Shown: one piece after another, positions 7,594 through 16,652 of the stretch
Layout: each line of letters opens with the position of its first letter
How positions within the stretch are numbered: position 1 is the stretch's first letter
Notes under the pieces: generated by a model
Databases searched by the model: none
Seen by the model: only the letters and a program-made list of their open reading frames with translations
What the model was told of the DNA's origin: nothing
Program-made: the position numbers and the translations under genes
Assembly (NCBI GenBank): GCA_023441055.1
Contig: JAEZQY010000036.1
Coordinates: 77,019 to 141,018 of the forward strand
Length of the DNA stretch: 64,000 nucleotides
DNA from: Bacillota bacterium
GTDB lineage: Bacteria > Bacillota > Bacilli > Paenibacillales > UBA4045
Direction of reading: 5' to 3'

Positions 7594-9948
7594 TTATGCA
7601 AGCTCATAAATTCGTGCTTGAAAGGCTTTTGCCGCAAATACAATCAGATCTTCATCATTGTCTAATAGGGGGGGAGTAAATTTAATCCGATACGGCAAGG
7701 AATTCGGAACCGTAATCATCAGTTCTTGATCGCTTTCGCATGTATAAAGAATACCGTCTTCCATTCGCTCCCAAGATATTCTTATCACATATGGTGTCTC
7801 GGCAATCGGCAATACCCCGGATGCGTGTGTTAATGAGCCAGGATGAAGCTCGAACCGGTATGCGAATGGATTGCCGTCACCCACGGGCTGCAGGCCAAGC
7901 GCATAATAGGACAGCTGCCAGGCCGGACTGCCTGACCAGGCATGGCAATGGCTCCATCGCGGGTCGAATACCTCCAGCGTTGTTGTCGCTCCCTGCTGCA
8001 GCATCCATCCCCAACATTCACGGATTTGATTGTATACAAATTCATCTTCTCCTGCTTCCAGAAGCGCGGTCAGTGAGTAATGGGCAAAGTATGGCGTAAT
8101 CAATTGCGGATGGTTCGCTCTTGGATGGGCAAGTCTCGGTGCATCCGGTCGGTTCGGATAACAATTAAGAATATGCTGCTTGATAAATTCGACAGCTCTT
8201 AATCGCTCCTCACCATTGAAGAAGCCGAATCGCAGTGCCAGCGCATTCGCATGGAAGCCTGCTTCACGCTCTGGTGAATCGGTCATAGCAACATGACTTG
8301 GAGCGGGTATCGCTGTGCGAAGTAAGCCTTGTCCGCTGAGCATATGCTTACGCATAATGTCCCTTAACAAGTTGCGCTGTTGCAGTCTCTTCTTCGCGTC
8401 CTCCGCTTCACCGAGTAGCTCCGACCACTCCGCGAGATCGCCAATCGCCTTCCAAACCATCACATTCAAGGCAATATTCACTTCATCCTTGGCAACCATA
8501 TGACCCCAATCAATGAAATCCCAATACGTGAAATTCGCAATGCCTGATTCCGTTAAGAACCCATAATAGAAATCAACTACATCATTAGCGGCAGCATAAT
8601 GCTTCTTCATAAAGGTGAGGTCGCCGGTTAAGCCGTGATAGCGCAAGCAGCCCGACACCCAGAGCATCGCATAGGACGAAACCGGGATAATCTGTCCGGG
8701 ATAACATCCGACAATCATCCCGTCGCTGCGCCGGCACAGCGCCGCCTGCTCCAAGCTTCGTCGAATGAGCGTCAAATCTCCATAAGCGGCGCCCATTACC
8801 TCAAGTCCAACGGCGACCGCATCGCCAAGCCATTGGCCGCGCTCTCTCGTCGGCGTATCCGTAAGTGCATCCTCGCTGCAAGATTGCAGCGTCTCTACAC
8901 ACATTTGCCATATGTCGTTCAATTGCGAATCGCTGCACTTGAAGTCACCATTTGCCGGTCCGAAATATGAACGCTGCAATACAGAACATTCATGCAAACG
9001 CACCACTTCAGCAGGCGCAGCAATGTGCAACTCTAAGTAGCGAAAGCCTCTGGGAGAGAAAGTCGAGAACGTCTGCTTACCGCCGCTTGCTATCCACCGA
9101 TCCATGTGACAAGATTCGCTTGCGGACAATGAGATGACAGGCATCACTCTGCCATCTGTCAAATATTCACTATATGCGGCCTCCACCACGGTGCCTTCGG
9201 TCAATTCTAATACGAATACGGGTCGATACAGTCCGATCTTCCCGATATCGAATCGAAGCCATACACCGTCAGGCTCAAAATCGACAGGCACTAAATCCCG
9301 CAGCATGAATCGGACAGGGGGATCATCGTGCTCATAGCCAAATCGGTTCAAATAACGGCCTTCCTCGAGCAGCTCTGACTGAACAGTAAATTGCTTGCAA
9401 GGAACCTCAGTACGTATATAATGTGGCGTTTCCCCCTCCTGCCAGGGATGAACCTCTTGAACGGAACACCATAGTTCATCATCATTCGTCAGGAGATCTG
9501 GGAGTATCCGAATATCGCAGTATTCCATCCAACCAAGCTGTCCGTTCACTCTTCGCTTCACAGGCAAGTAGGCATCCAATTCTCTGCACTGCCAATGCAG
9601 CTGCAGCTCCTTCCCGCGCTCATCCAGCAACTGTACCTGTACGAACGCGGGCAGCTGATTGGAGGTTATTCTGGTGGCAACACCGTAATAATGCGCTATG
9701 ACTACAATTACATGTTCCCCCGCGGGAAGACGCAGTTCAATCTCGTCATATTCTGGCTGCTGCTTAGCGAATCGCGCCGGTCCCTCGCACGCCTGTTCGC
9801 CATTCACGTACAGTCGATACGCATCACAACCAAACGCGCGTATCCGAATGATTTGTAATACAGGTACATGCACTTTCGAACGGAAGGCCATATATTGATT
9901 TTGTTGCCTGGAGGGACTAGGATGCCATATTGAAGGTACGTCAATCAT
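7594..9948 (-). CDS. GH78 alpha-L-rhamnosidase
   Basis: The 784-aa protein has the family 78 architecture: N-terminal beta domains, then an (alpha/alpha)6 barrel with the signature ALTDTPTRERGQWLGDA. Asp364, Glu369 and Asp376 of this block correspond to conserved active-site acids of characterised GH78 enzymes. The expected reaction is release of terminal alpha-L-rhamnose by inversion. No signal peptide is seen, so it should act in the cytoplasm. The ATG at 9948 overlaps the upstream hydrolase stop by 8 bp, pointing to translational coupling. The gene ends at a scarred junction where only an isomerase fragment follows. Confidence 0.88.
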   Translation of the reverse strand: MIDVPSIWHPSPSRQQNQYMAFRSKVHVPVLQIIRIRAFGCDAYRLYVNGEQACEGPARFAKQQPEYDEIELRLPAGEHVIVVIAHYYGVATRITSNQLPAFVQVQLLDERGKELQLHWQCRELDAYLPVKRRVNGQLGWMEYCDIRILPDLLTNDDELWCSVQEVHPWQEGETPHYIRTEVPCKQFTVQSELLEEGRYLNRFGYEHDDPPVRFMLRDLVPVDFEPDGVWLRFDIGKIGLYRPVFVLELTEGTVVEAAYSEYLTDGRVMPVISLSASESCHMDRWIASGGKQTFSTFSPRGFRYLELHIAAPAEVVRLHECSVLQRSYFGPANGDFKCSDSQLNDIWQMCVETLQSCSEDALTDTPTRERGQWLGDAVAVGLEVMGAAYGDLTLIRRSLEQAALCRRSDGMIVGCYPGQIIPVSSYAMLWVSGCLRYHGLTGDLTFMKKHYAAANDVVDFYYGFLTESGIANFTYWDFIDWGHMVAKDEVNIALNVMVWKAIGDLAEWSELLGEAEDAKKRLQQRNLLRDIMRKHMLSGQGLLRTAIPAPSHVAMTDSPEREAGFHANALALRFGFFNGEERLRAVEFIKQHILNCYPNRPDAPRLAHPRANHPQLITPYFAHYSLTALLEAGEDEFVYNQIRECWGWMLQQGATTTLEVFDPRWSHCHAWSGSPAWQLSYYALGLQPVGDGNPFAYRFELHPGSLTHASGVLPIAETPYVIRISWERMEDGILYTCESDQELMITVPNSLPYRIKFTPPLLDNDEDLIVFAAKAFQARIYELA

Positions 9949-12900
9949 GCACGAATCCCCCTTTCGTCTCTAATAGTGTGACAGGCGTGGACGTCAGCAG
10001 ACTCGGACAACTCGGCAATCCGGCCGGCCAGAGCACATAGTGCTCGGAATACCGCTCACCAGTTGTATGATAATGATCCGGCGAATAAGCTTGACTATGC
10101 ACAGGAACCATATGCAGCGGACCGAATGTATTACGTCTGGATAAGAAGAGCTGCAATTCAGCGATCTGCTCGAGTTGTTCGGCGTGTAACCGCGTCTCAT
10201 ATGGCTGCCAGGGGAGCTGCAGCTCCTCTCCGCTCCTCAATACGAGCTTGGCGCATACACCATCGATCTCAGGCAGCATGAACAGCATATCCTCTCTGTC
10301 GCCAATGCTGGTCAGCGAATCAAGCATATAAGCAATCATCCCTCCATAGAAAGGAAAGCCTTGCTCCGTTAAGCTGCCAATCTGCACACATTCTGGCATT
10401 TCTCTTATATGCTTATTAGTTCCATCAAGCCAAACACCGAAGGATCCGAGCAAATAGACAGGCTCTAGATCGAAGCGCTCATGAAAGCCGAGCGTCAACA
10501 ACAGCTCATTCTCTCCATCTTGTAAGAACGCCTGTGGCAGAGCCAGCACTTGAAAGCAGCGATCCACCCAGTGAAAGTCGATCGTTTCATTCGACAATGG
10601 GTTCCCATTCAGACGGATTGACGCATATTGCTCCGGTTGCTCGATGGCCAATAGCAATGGTTCGTTCTGCGCTTGATGATTGGCGTGCATATCCATATAA
10701 AATCGAAAAGAAAGGTTGACTTGCGAGACAGTCTCCGTAGGCCATTGTCCATGCTTGCGTGCATACCATGGCTGAATCATCTTGTTATTGCGCCATTCCA
10801 AGCCTAGCTGACTGCGAAGTAGACGATCGATCTGCAGAATGTCCTGTTCTTCTTCCCACATACCACCGCTTATTAGATAGGCAGCGCGGTCCAGCACACA
10901 CACGTTAGGCTCGCTTAACCGATAACGGTATGGCCCTGTCCATTCGCCGATTCGTGTTCTTTCATATTGGATTGGCACCGCTGCTCTCGACGTTGTCGTC
11001 GAAGATTGCCTATGAATCAAATACAATTTCTCACCAGAGGGTGGAAAGTTAGCAATAATTTCAGTAGCTCCGTCTCTTTGAACGACAGCTGGATTATATC
11101 GTTCGCCTGTCCGAACGTCCCATTCCTCAACTTCACCGGTTAGCTCAACCTGAAGAACAACGCCCTCCACCGCCTCATCGCGATTCATATGAAGTGCGAG
11201 CAGCACATAGGAATCGTCCACTTGGCGAATTTGACAATAAATCTGATTCATCTCAGCACCAGTTCGGCTATCTTTGGCTGATACTTTGATACGTACATCA
11301 GGCAAACAGGCTTGAGCAACCGTCCCATATTGGTTCTTCTCGACCAGCACAGCGTTCTCCCGCAGCTCAGTTGCTGCTTCAGAATGCAAGGCATCCACAT
11401 AAGAAGGGCAATCACCTTGCACAATAATTCGACCGCCCTGTTGCTGGAATGCCAGTAATAAGTCTAATGTCGTGGAACGAATCGTGACCATCCCTGATAA
11501 GATCACTGCACGATAAGAAGCATAGCCCACCCGAATAATTGGATGGCCTTCTTCATCCCGAGCTACCGAACCGTACCGCAACAGCAAGTCTTCATCCCCA
11601 TAATCAAAGTCAAGCTGAGCGCCTGCCATCGCATGAAACAGCTCTCTATACTGGCGTTCCAGCTCGATTACTTCTGGAGACTTAGCACCAAGAAAGCTTG
11701 ACCACCCTGCATATACTTGACACCATATACTTTCAATAGGGTTAATGATTAAAACATCGCAAATAGGTTGGCCGGCGCTCATCATATTGCCGATGCGAGC
11801 GAAATACGTCTCAACCTGTGCGTACTCGTTCCACCATGCGCTCTGTGGGCCGATGCTGCCGGGAAAATCACGCTTGGATTCACCTTCCATCGTGTACCAG
11901 GCCAGATGATGGCTTCTCACATTAATGCCGAATAACGCCTGCCAATCGCCAACTGCCTTGTGGCCCTGGAATGATAATTGCCAGCCGGTTGCACCATACA
12001 GCTCGGAGAACATCCACTTTTTGCCGAGCTGTCTAGCAGCGGACGAGAGTTGCTTGGCAATCCAATAGCAGCGATTGCCCTCAGTGAGCACATCGATGCC
12101 AGGTTCATCCATATGCTCGTAGTATCGCATTACGGAACCCGACATGGCGGTTTGGGCAGTCAAGGAATCTTCGTGCAGCACATGGCCGGTTAACCGCAAT
12201 CCGTTCTGGCGACACCACTCTTGAACAGGGATAGCGAATCGCTCGAGGAATAGACGCTGCAGCAACTCTATATAGTGCCACTTCACCTGCGAGACGATGT
12301 TGCCATCCATTCGGAAGAACAACTCAGGCAGCCGCGGAATAAGGTCATATCCGAACGCTTCTTGGAAGCAATCGAATAGATCATAGGTCCACGGAGCATG
12401 TCTTTCCTTATTCGGATTTTGGATGCCGAAGCCGTCAAGCACACTGCCGCGATGAGGTTCATCCGTGAAGATCCCTTGAATCGCATCGCCGAATAAGTCC
12501 CCGCAATACTTCGCATATCGCTCATGAGTCAGCGCTAGAAAGCGATCAGTCGCTGCTCGATTCATCGTATCCAAATAGGTGTTGCCATTATAGAATGTCG
12601 ATGAAGCCATCTCTGTCGTGTGAAAGCTTAAGATGACCCATTGTCCGGCCTCAGCTTCGAAGGTCACCTTCCGATTCCAATAATCGTGAATCATAGTCCT
12701 CCATTCGTTGCGCTCAAGCTGTATACAATGACTGACCTCCATATCATGAAGCTGACAGTGGAATGCAGCAATCGTATCTTCCGTCCATTCGAACTCGTGC
12801 ATGGAGCAAGTCGATGCGCGCATAAACTTCAGCCGATAGCTCGGCTCGGCGGTGACCATTCCTCCGGCAGTCCCACTCGGCCAGCGGTCCTCGTCATACA

Positions 12901-13201
12901 GCCATGCCTCCATGCCTAGCCGCTTGGCTTCTTCCGCACACAGGCGGGTCAGCTCCATCCAATGCTCACCCAAGTATTCCGTCTTCAATCCGACGCGGGC
13001 ATGTATATAGAACCCGCCAAAGCCCATTTGTTTGAAAACATGAATTTGTCTGATCAGTTCAGACTGTTCCAGCTCTCCATTCCAAGACCATAGCGGTTTG
13101 CCGCGATACGAATTGGGCGGGTTAAGAAAATGATCGTATAACGCTCTTCTCGCTTCTGTGGTCACTTCTGCACTCACCCTCTCATCCCTAACCTGTTCCA
13201 A
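9941..13201 (-). CDS. GH106-like large glycoside hydrolase
   Basis: The 1086-aa protein begins with a TIM-barrel-like region containing GKPLWSWNGELEQSELIRQI, GFGGFYIHARVGLKTEYLG and EAWLYDEDRWPSGTAGG, blocks I associate with GH106-related alpha-L-rhamnosidases and uncharacterised relatives. LTGHVLHEDS near 330 and MFSELYGATGWQ near 400 probably lie at the active site. C-terminal beta-sandwich domains follow. No signal peptide is visible. It sits between the sulfatase (3 bp upstream) and the GH78 gene (8 bp overlap), so all three should be translated from one message. The exact linkage cut is unknown; rhamnoside or a related deoxy/uronic sugar is the best guess from context. Confidence 0.7.
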   Translation of the reverse strand: MEQVRDERVSAEVTTEARRALYDHFLNPPNSYRGKPLWSWNGELEQSELIRQIHVFKQMGFGGFYIHARVGLKTEYLGEHWMELTRLCAEEAKRLGMEAWLYDEDRWPSGTAGGMVTAEPSYRLKFMRASTCSMHEFEWTEDTIAAFHCQLHDMEVSHCIQLERNEWRTMIHDYWNRKVTFEAEAGQWVILSFHTTEMASSTFYNGNTYLDTMNRAATDRFLALTHERYAKYCGDLFGDAIQGIFTDEPHRGSVLDGFGIQNPNKERHAPWTYDLFDCFQEAFGYDLIPRLPELFFRMDGNIVSQVKWHYIELLQRLFLERFAIPVQEWCRQNGLRLTGHVLHEDSLTAQTAMSGSVMRYYEHMDEPGIDVLTEGNRCYWIAKQLSSAARQLGKKWMFSELYGATGWQLSFQGHKAVGDWQALFGINVRSHHLAWYTMEGESKRDFPGSIGPQSAWWNEYAQVETYFARIGNMMSAGQPICDVLIINPIESIWCQVYAGWSSFLGAKSPEVIELERQYRELFHAMAGAQLDFDYGDEDLLLRYGSVARDEEGHPIIRVGYASYRAVILSGMVTIRSTTLDLLLAFQQQGGRIIVQGDCPSYVDALHSEAATELRENAVLVEKNQYGTVAQACLPDVRIKVSAKDSRTGAEMNQIYCQIRQVDDSYVLLALHMNRDEAVEGVVLQVELTGEVEEWDVRTGERYNPAVVQRDGATEIIANFPPSGEKLYLIHRQSSTTTSRAAVPIQYERTRIGEWTGPYRYRLSEPNVCVLDRAAYLISGGMWEEEQDILQIDRLLRSQLGLEWRNNKMIQPWYARKHGQWPTETVSQVNLSFRFYMDMHANHQAQNEPLLLAIEQPEQYASIRLNGNPLSNETIDFHWVDRCFQVLALPQAFLQDGENELLLTLGFHERFDLEPVYLLGSFGVWLDGTNKHIREMPECVQIGSLTEQGFPFYGGMIAYMLDSLTSIGDREDMLFMLPEIDGVCAKLVLRSGEELQLPWQPYETRLHAEQLEQIAELQLFLSRRNTFGPLHMVPVHSQAYSPDHYHTTGERYSEHYVLWPAGLPSCPSLLTSTPVTLLETKGGFVHD

Positions 13202-13204
13202 GCA

Positions 13205-14611
13205 TTAATGCTTACTCCCTTGTAGCAGCTGCCGCTTCATCCACGGATTAGCGACAAACCGATCGCCTTCTGCCAGCAGTGTGTCATATAACTTGCTGCG
13301 TAATTGTGTTAGAAGCGGCTTCAATGCGTTGTCATGGATCCGATTGCACAGTTCAGCTGGATCCTCCTGCAAGTCGTACAACTCATCCACATCGGTTGGA
13401 TTCCACACTAGCTTGTAGCGGCCATCAGTAATCATTCGCTGTATGAACAAGCCAAACTGCTGTCCATTGTACGTGGATACGAGCTCCGTTCGCCATGCTG
13501 GTTGACTTCGCTCCACATGTTCATCCTTGATTTCCGTACATAGGCTCGAGAGTGATCGTCCATGGAAAGCACCTGGTTGAAAACCGAACCATTCCGATAA
13601 CGTTGGCGGTAAGTCGAGTAGATTGTATACCAGTTCATCACGTCTGACCCCCGAAGGAATGCCCTTGCCTCGCATAATAAAAGGAATATGCACGATGTCC
13701 TGGTACATGACGCAATGCTTATCCATCATCCTGTGACCACCGCACATATCGCCATGGTCTGCAGTGAATACGACAATCGTATCATCGCCGATCCCGAATT
13801 GATCGAGAGCCATCAGCAGCTTGCCGATCGCATCGTCCATCTGGCTGATCAATCCATAATAAAGAGCCGCAGTAGGAGCCCAATCCTCCCATGTATAATG
13901 TTCCACGTCCCAATTGAGCAATTGCTGCTTCTGAATATAAGGCTTATTCGCGAAGCTGTCGTCGAAGCTGTCCCATTGGGGCACTAGCTCAGGGTTATAC
14001 TGCGACGCAAATGGCATACTAGGCCTGCATGGCAGATGCGGCTCATCGAAATCAAGCCTAATATGCCATGGCCGGTCATGATCTTCTTCATAACGCGTAA
14101 TCAAATCGATGGCGCGATCCGCCATCCAGTGCGTGCGAGCATCGGCAAGCGGCACAGGATCAGGTTCTCCGAAGAATCCCCGGTTATATTCGGTCTTCCC
14201 ATATCGAGCTCTTCGAAATAGCTGGTAATCGTGCAAGGACACATAATCTTGGTAGCCATAATGCGTAGGATCAAATGTCGGATGTACATGCCACTTGCCT
14301 AGATAGCCTGTTGCATAACCCATCTTGTGAAGCTCTCTTGGCCAGGAATAGCCGTCTGGACTAAGCGCCGGAATCGGCAAGCTCAGATCATAATTCCAAT
14401 GCGACCCGAATGATTCGGGCCGCATACCGTTCAAGAGACTTTGTCTGGCTGGGCAGCAAAGCGGTATATGGGTGTAAGCCTGGTTGAACCATATCCCTTC
14501 ACGAGCCAGCCGATCAATATGGGGTGTATGAACAGGATAACGCTGAGCAAATCCGATGCAGTCATAACGGAGCTGATCAGAAACGATAAGCAATAAATTC
14601 GGTGTTGTCAT
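13205..14611 (-). CDS. Type I (formylglycine) sulfatase
   Basis: The 468-aa protein starts TTPNLLLIVSDQLRYDCIG, the metal-binding N-terminus of alkaline-phosphatase-superfamily sulfatases. The maturation signature LCCPARQSLLNG places the catalytic cysteine at residue 52 (C-x-P-x-R). VVFTADHGDMCGGHRMMDKH holds further metal and substrate residues. No leader peptide is present, so a cytoplasmic role is likely. The cysteine must be converted to formylglycine; no anaerobic maturase or FGE gene lies in the window. The gene is followed after 3 bp by the GH106-like gene. Inference: it desulfates an imported sulfated oligosaccharide before rhamnose removal. Confidence 0.9.
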   Translation of the reverse strand: MTTPNLLLIVSDQLRYDCIGFAQRYPVHTPHIDRLAREGIWFNQAYTHIPLCCPARQSLLNGMRPESFGSHWNYDLSLPIPALSPDGYSWPRELHKMGYATGYLGKWHVHPTFDPTHYGYQDYVSLHDYQLFRRARYGKTEYNRGFFGEPDPVPLADARTHWMADRAIDLITRYEEDHDRPWHIRLDFDEPHLPCRPSMPFASQYNPELVPQWDSFDDSFANKPYIQKQQLLNWDVEHYTWEDWAPTAALYYGLISQMDDAIGKLLMALDQFGIGDDTIVVFTADHGDMCGGHRMMDKHCVMYQDIVHIPFIMRGKGIPSGVRRDELVYNLLDLPPTLSEWFGFQPGAFHGRSLSSLCTEIKDEHVERSQPAWRTELVSTYNGQQFGLFIQRMITDGRYKLVWNPTDVDELYDLQEDPAELCNRIHDNALKPLLTQLRSKLYDTLLAEGDRFVANPWMKRQLLQGSKH

Positions 14612-14638
14612 CGTATCCCTACCTGTTCTATTGAATTG

Positions 14639-16630
14639 CTATTGAAAAGTAAAAGTAACCTCGCCTAAACCAATTTCGGATTTGTAGATGGCCGGAGCGG
14701 TAGGAGCCTCCGAGGTTGCTGCTACATATAGTGCTCTGAATGTATCGCTTCCGAGGTACTCGAGCTTCCCGGTACCATTCAAGGTTGACATTCCCAAGAA
14801 GAATACATTCTTATTGGCAGGTGGCCCATCGCTAGTAGCAAGCAATGGATATTGTCTGGTACTATCCCGAACCCAAGTCAATCCGTCCCGTGATAACTCG
14901 ATCGTCGGATGCCTTTGGTTCGTCGTCGGATTGTTAACAAAGGAAATACGTACGAACACCCTGCCGCCTGGCGCTTCATCAGCATAACCAATCTGATTGC
15001 CTAGCTGACCCATTCCGGTTACAGCTTCACGTTCCAGCCAGTCGAATGTAGTTGGATCGTCGGAACGTATGCGAACATGATCTTGCGCGATGCCATTCAC
15101 AAAGTAGTACACATACATCCACCACGTCTTACCATCCGGATCGTCCGGCACATAGACCATCTCGTGATGCGTCAGCTTTGTCGCTGCGGGTGAAGTTACG
15201 TTGATTACAACCCCGCGGTCCGTCTTGCGCGTCCAATTGATTCCGTCAGAGGAAGTAGACAACCCAATGCGATCTGCAAGTACGGTTGCTGTTTCGCCGG
15301 TATCCACTTGTTGTCCTGGAAAAATTTGCACCTGCCAGAACATATAGTACGTGCTGCCCACCTTCACAACTTCGGGCTCAAGCGTATTGTCTGTCCACCA
15401 GCCTGAGTAGCCCTCTTCTTCGCCCTTATAGAACACAGGACGATCAATTTGGCGAAACCAATTGTAGCCGTCAGAAGAACTGGAGTATAGAATATGATCG
15501 CCATCATATACGTTATCGCCACTGACGAGGATTGGATCACCATTCGAATTGACCGTCTTCCAACGCCCGCCTGTCCACATTCGATAGCCCGACCCATCCT
15601 TAATTAAGTGAGCGGAATAGTCGTATGCGTCGAGTCCTGTAGCAAACCGCGCACGGAAGTATAGATTAGTCGGAATGAACTCTACTAGATCGGCCGCGCC
15701 ATCACGGTTAATTTGTCCGAGCCGGGCAATAGCCGCTGAATTGTTCCATGTATGCTTAGCCTTCAAATGATATTCGCTCTTCGTACCTAGTTCGCTCGCT
15801 GTTGGACCGAAGGTGCCGTCCCCCCTGCCCATGCGGAAGGCAAAGCCGGTAGGATGAGCGCTGCCCAAATATACACCGATATCCGCGCGCCGATCTTGAT
15901 TCACATCCCCTACGACAAGAGTGCCGGGAACGGGATTGGGCCAGCTTGTACTGACACCTGAAGCAGTCGGAAATAACCCGTTCCCATCGCCGAACCAGAC
16001 ATCGATAACACCGGTAGATCCATAGTAAACGATGATATCGTCATAGCTGTCGCCGTTCACATCGCCAACTTCAAGCTGGCCGCCTGTGATGGGCACACCC
16101 GTATCGACTGTAGTTCCGGAGAAGGCGCCCAGTCCATCTCCATAAACAATCGTTACATCGGAGCCAACACCCGTTAACTGAACGCCTGCCAAGTCTGCAT
16201 ATCCGTCTCCATTGAAATCGCCGGCAACAAAACCGCTGCTGATGCCACCCGACCAAGTGACGGTATTAACGCTCCCGAAGCTGCCTGTACCAAGCCCTCT
16301 AAACCACTGCAGCTGCCCGGACGATACGTTGTAGTACAACGCATCGTCAAGACCATCTCCATCAATATCCGCTAGACGGAAGCGTAGATCACTCGACCAT
16401 GTCAAGCTCATCACATGTGCGGATTCATTCCCATATTTGAAGCCATAATTCGTAAAGTCCCTGTTCATCGCCTGCTGATAACCATGAAACTCACTAGTGT
16501 ATTCTACGGATGAGAATCCTGTAAACCCGCTATAAGATACCGTTTCTACCACAGTTGCTCCAGCGCTTGCGGTTGCTCCTAACAGCATAGTCAATGCGAT
16601 TGAACTAATCAGCCACTTTTTCAATCTCAC
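14639..16630 (-). CDS. Secreted FG-GAP repeat plus GH43-like propeller protein
   Basis: The N-terminus (KKWLISSIALTMLLGATASA) is a signal peptide, so the protein is exported. About residues 80-310 carry FG-GAP/VCBS repeats with calcium-type loops DIDGDGLDD, DFNGDGYAD, DVNGDSYDD and DVNQDRRAD. The second half (HILYSSSSDGYNWF, NTLEPEVVKVGSTYYMFWQ, IGLSTSSDGINWTRKTD, KLTHHEMVYVPDD) has the repeating pattern of a five-bladed propeller like GH43/GH32 enzymes. An ATG at 16678 is in frame but overlaps the binding-protein gene; GTG 16630 or TTG 16624, just after AGAAGGG, fits better. It may bind or trim polymer outside the cell. Confidence 0.7.
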   Translation of the reverse strand: MRLKKWLISSIALTMLLGATASAGATVVETVSYSGFTGFSSVEYTSEFHGYQQAMNRDFTNYGFKYGNESAHVMSLTWSSDLRFRLADIDGDGLDDALYYNVSSGQLQWFRGLGTGSFGSVNTVTWSGGISSGFVAGDFNGDGYADLAGVQLTGVGSDVTIVYGDGLGAFSGTTVDTGVPITGGQLEVGDVNGDSYDDIIVYYGSTGVIDVWFGDGNGLFPTASGVSTSWPNPVPGTLVVGDVNQDRRADIGVYLGSAHPTGFAFRMGRGDGTFGPTASELGTKSEYHLKAKHTWNNSAAIARLGQINRDGAADLVEFIPTNLYFRARFATGLDAYDYSAHLIKDGSGYRMWTGGRWKTVNSNGDPILVSGDNVYDGDHILYSSSSDGYNWFRQIDRPVFYKGEEEGYSGWWTDNTLEPEVVKVGSTYYMFWQVQIFPGQQVDTGETATVLADRIGLSTSSDGINWTRKTDRGVVINVTSPAATKLTHHEMVYVPDDPDGKTWWMYVYYFVNGIAQDHVRIRSDDPTTFDWLEREAVTGMGQLGNQIGYADEAPGGRVFVRISFVNNPTTNQRHPTIELSRDGLTWVRDSTRQYPLLATSDGPPANKNVFFLGMSTLNGTGKLEYLGSDTFRALYVAATSEAPTAPAIYKSEIGLGEVTFTFQ

Positions 16631-16652
16631 ACTTCCCTTCTCTGTTCCAGGT

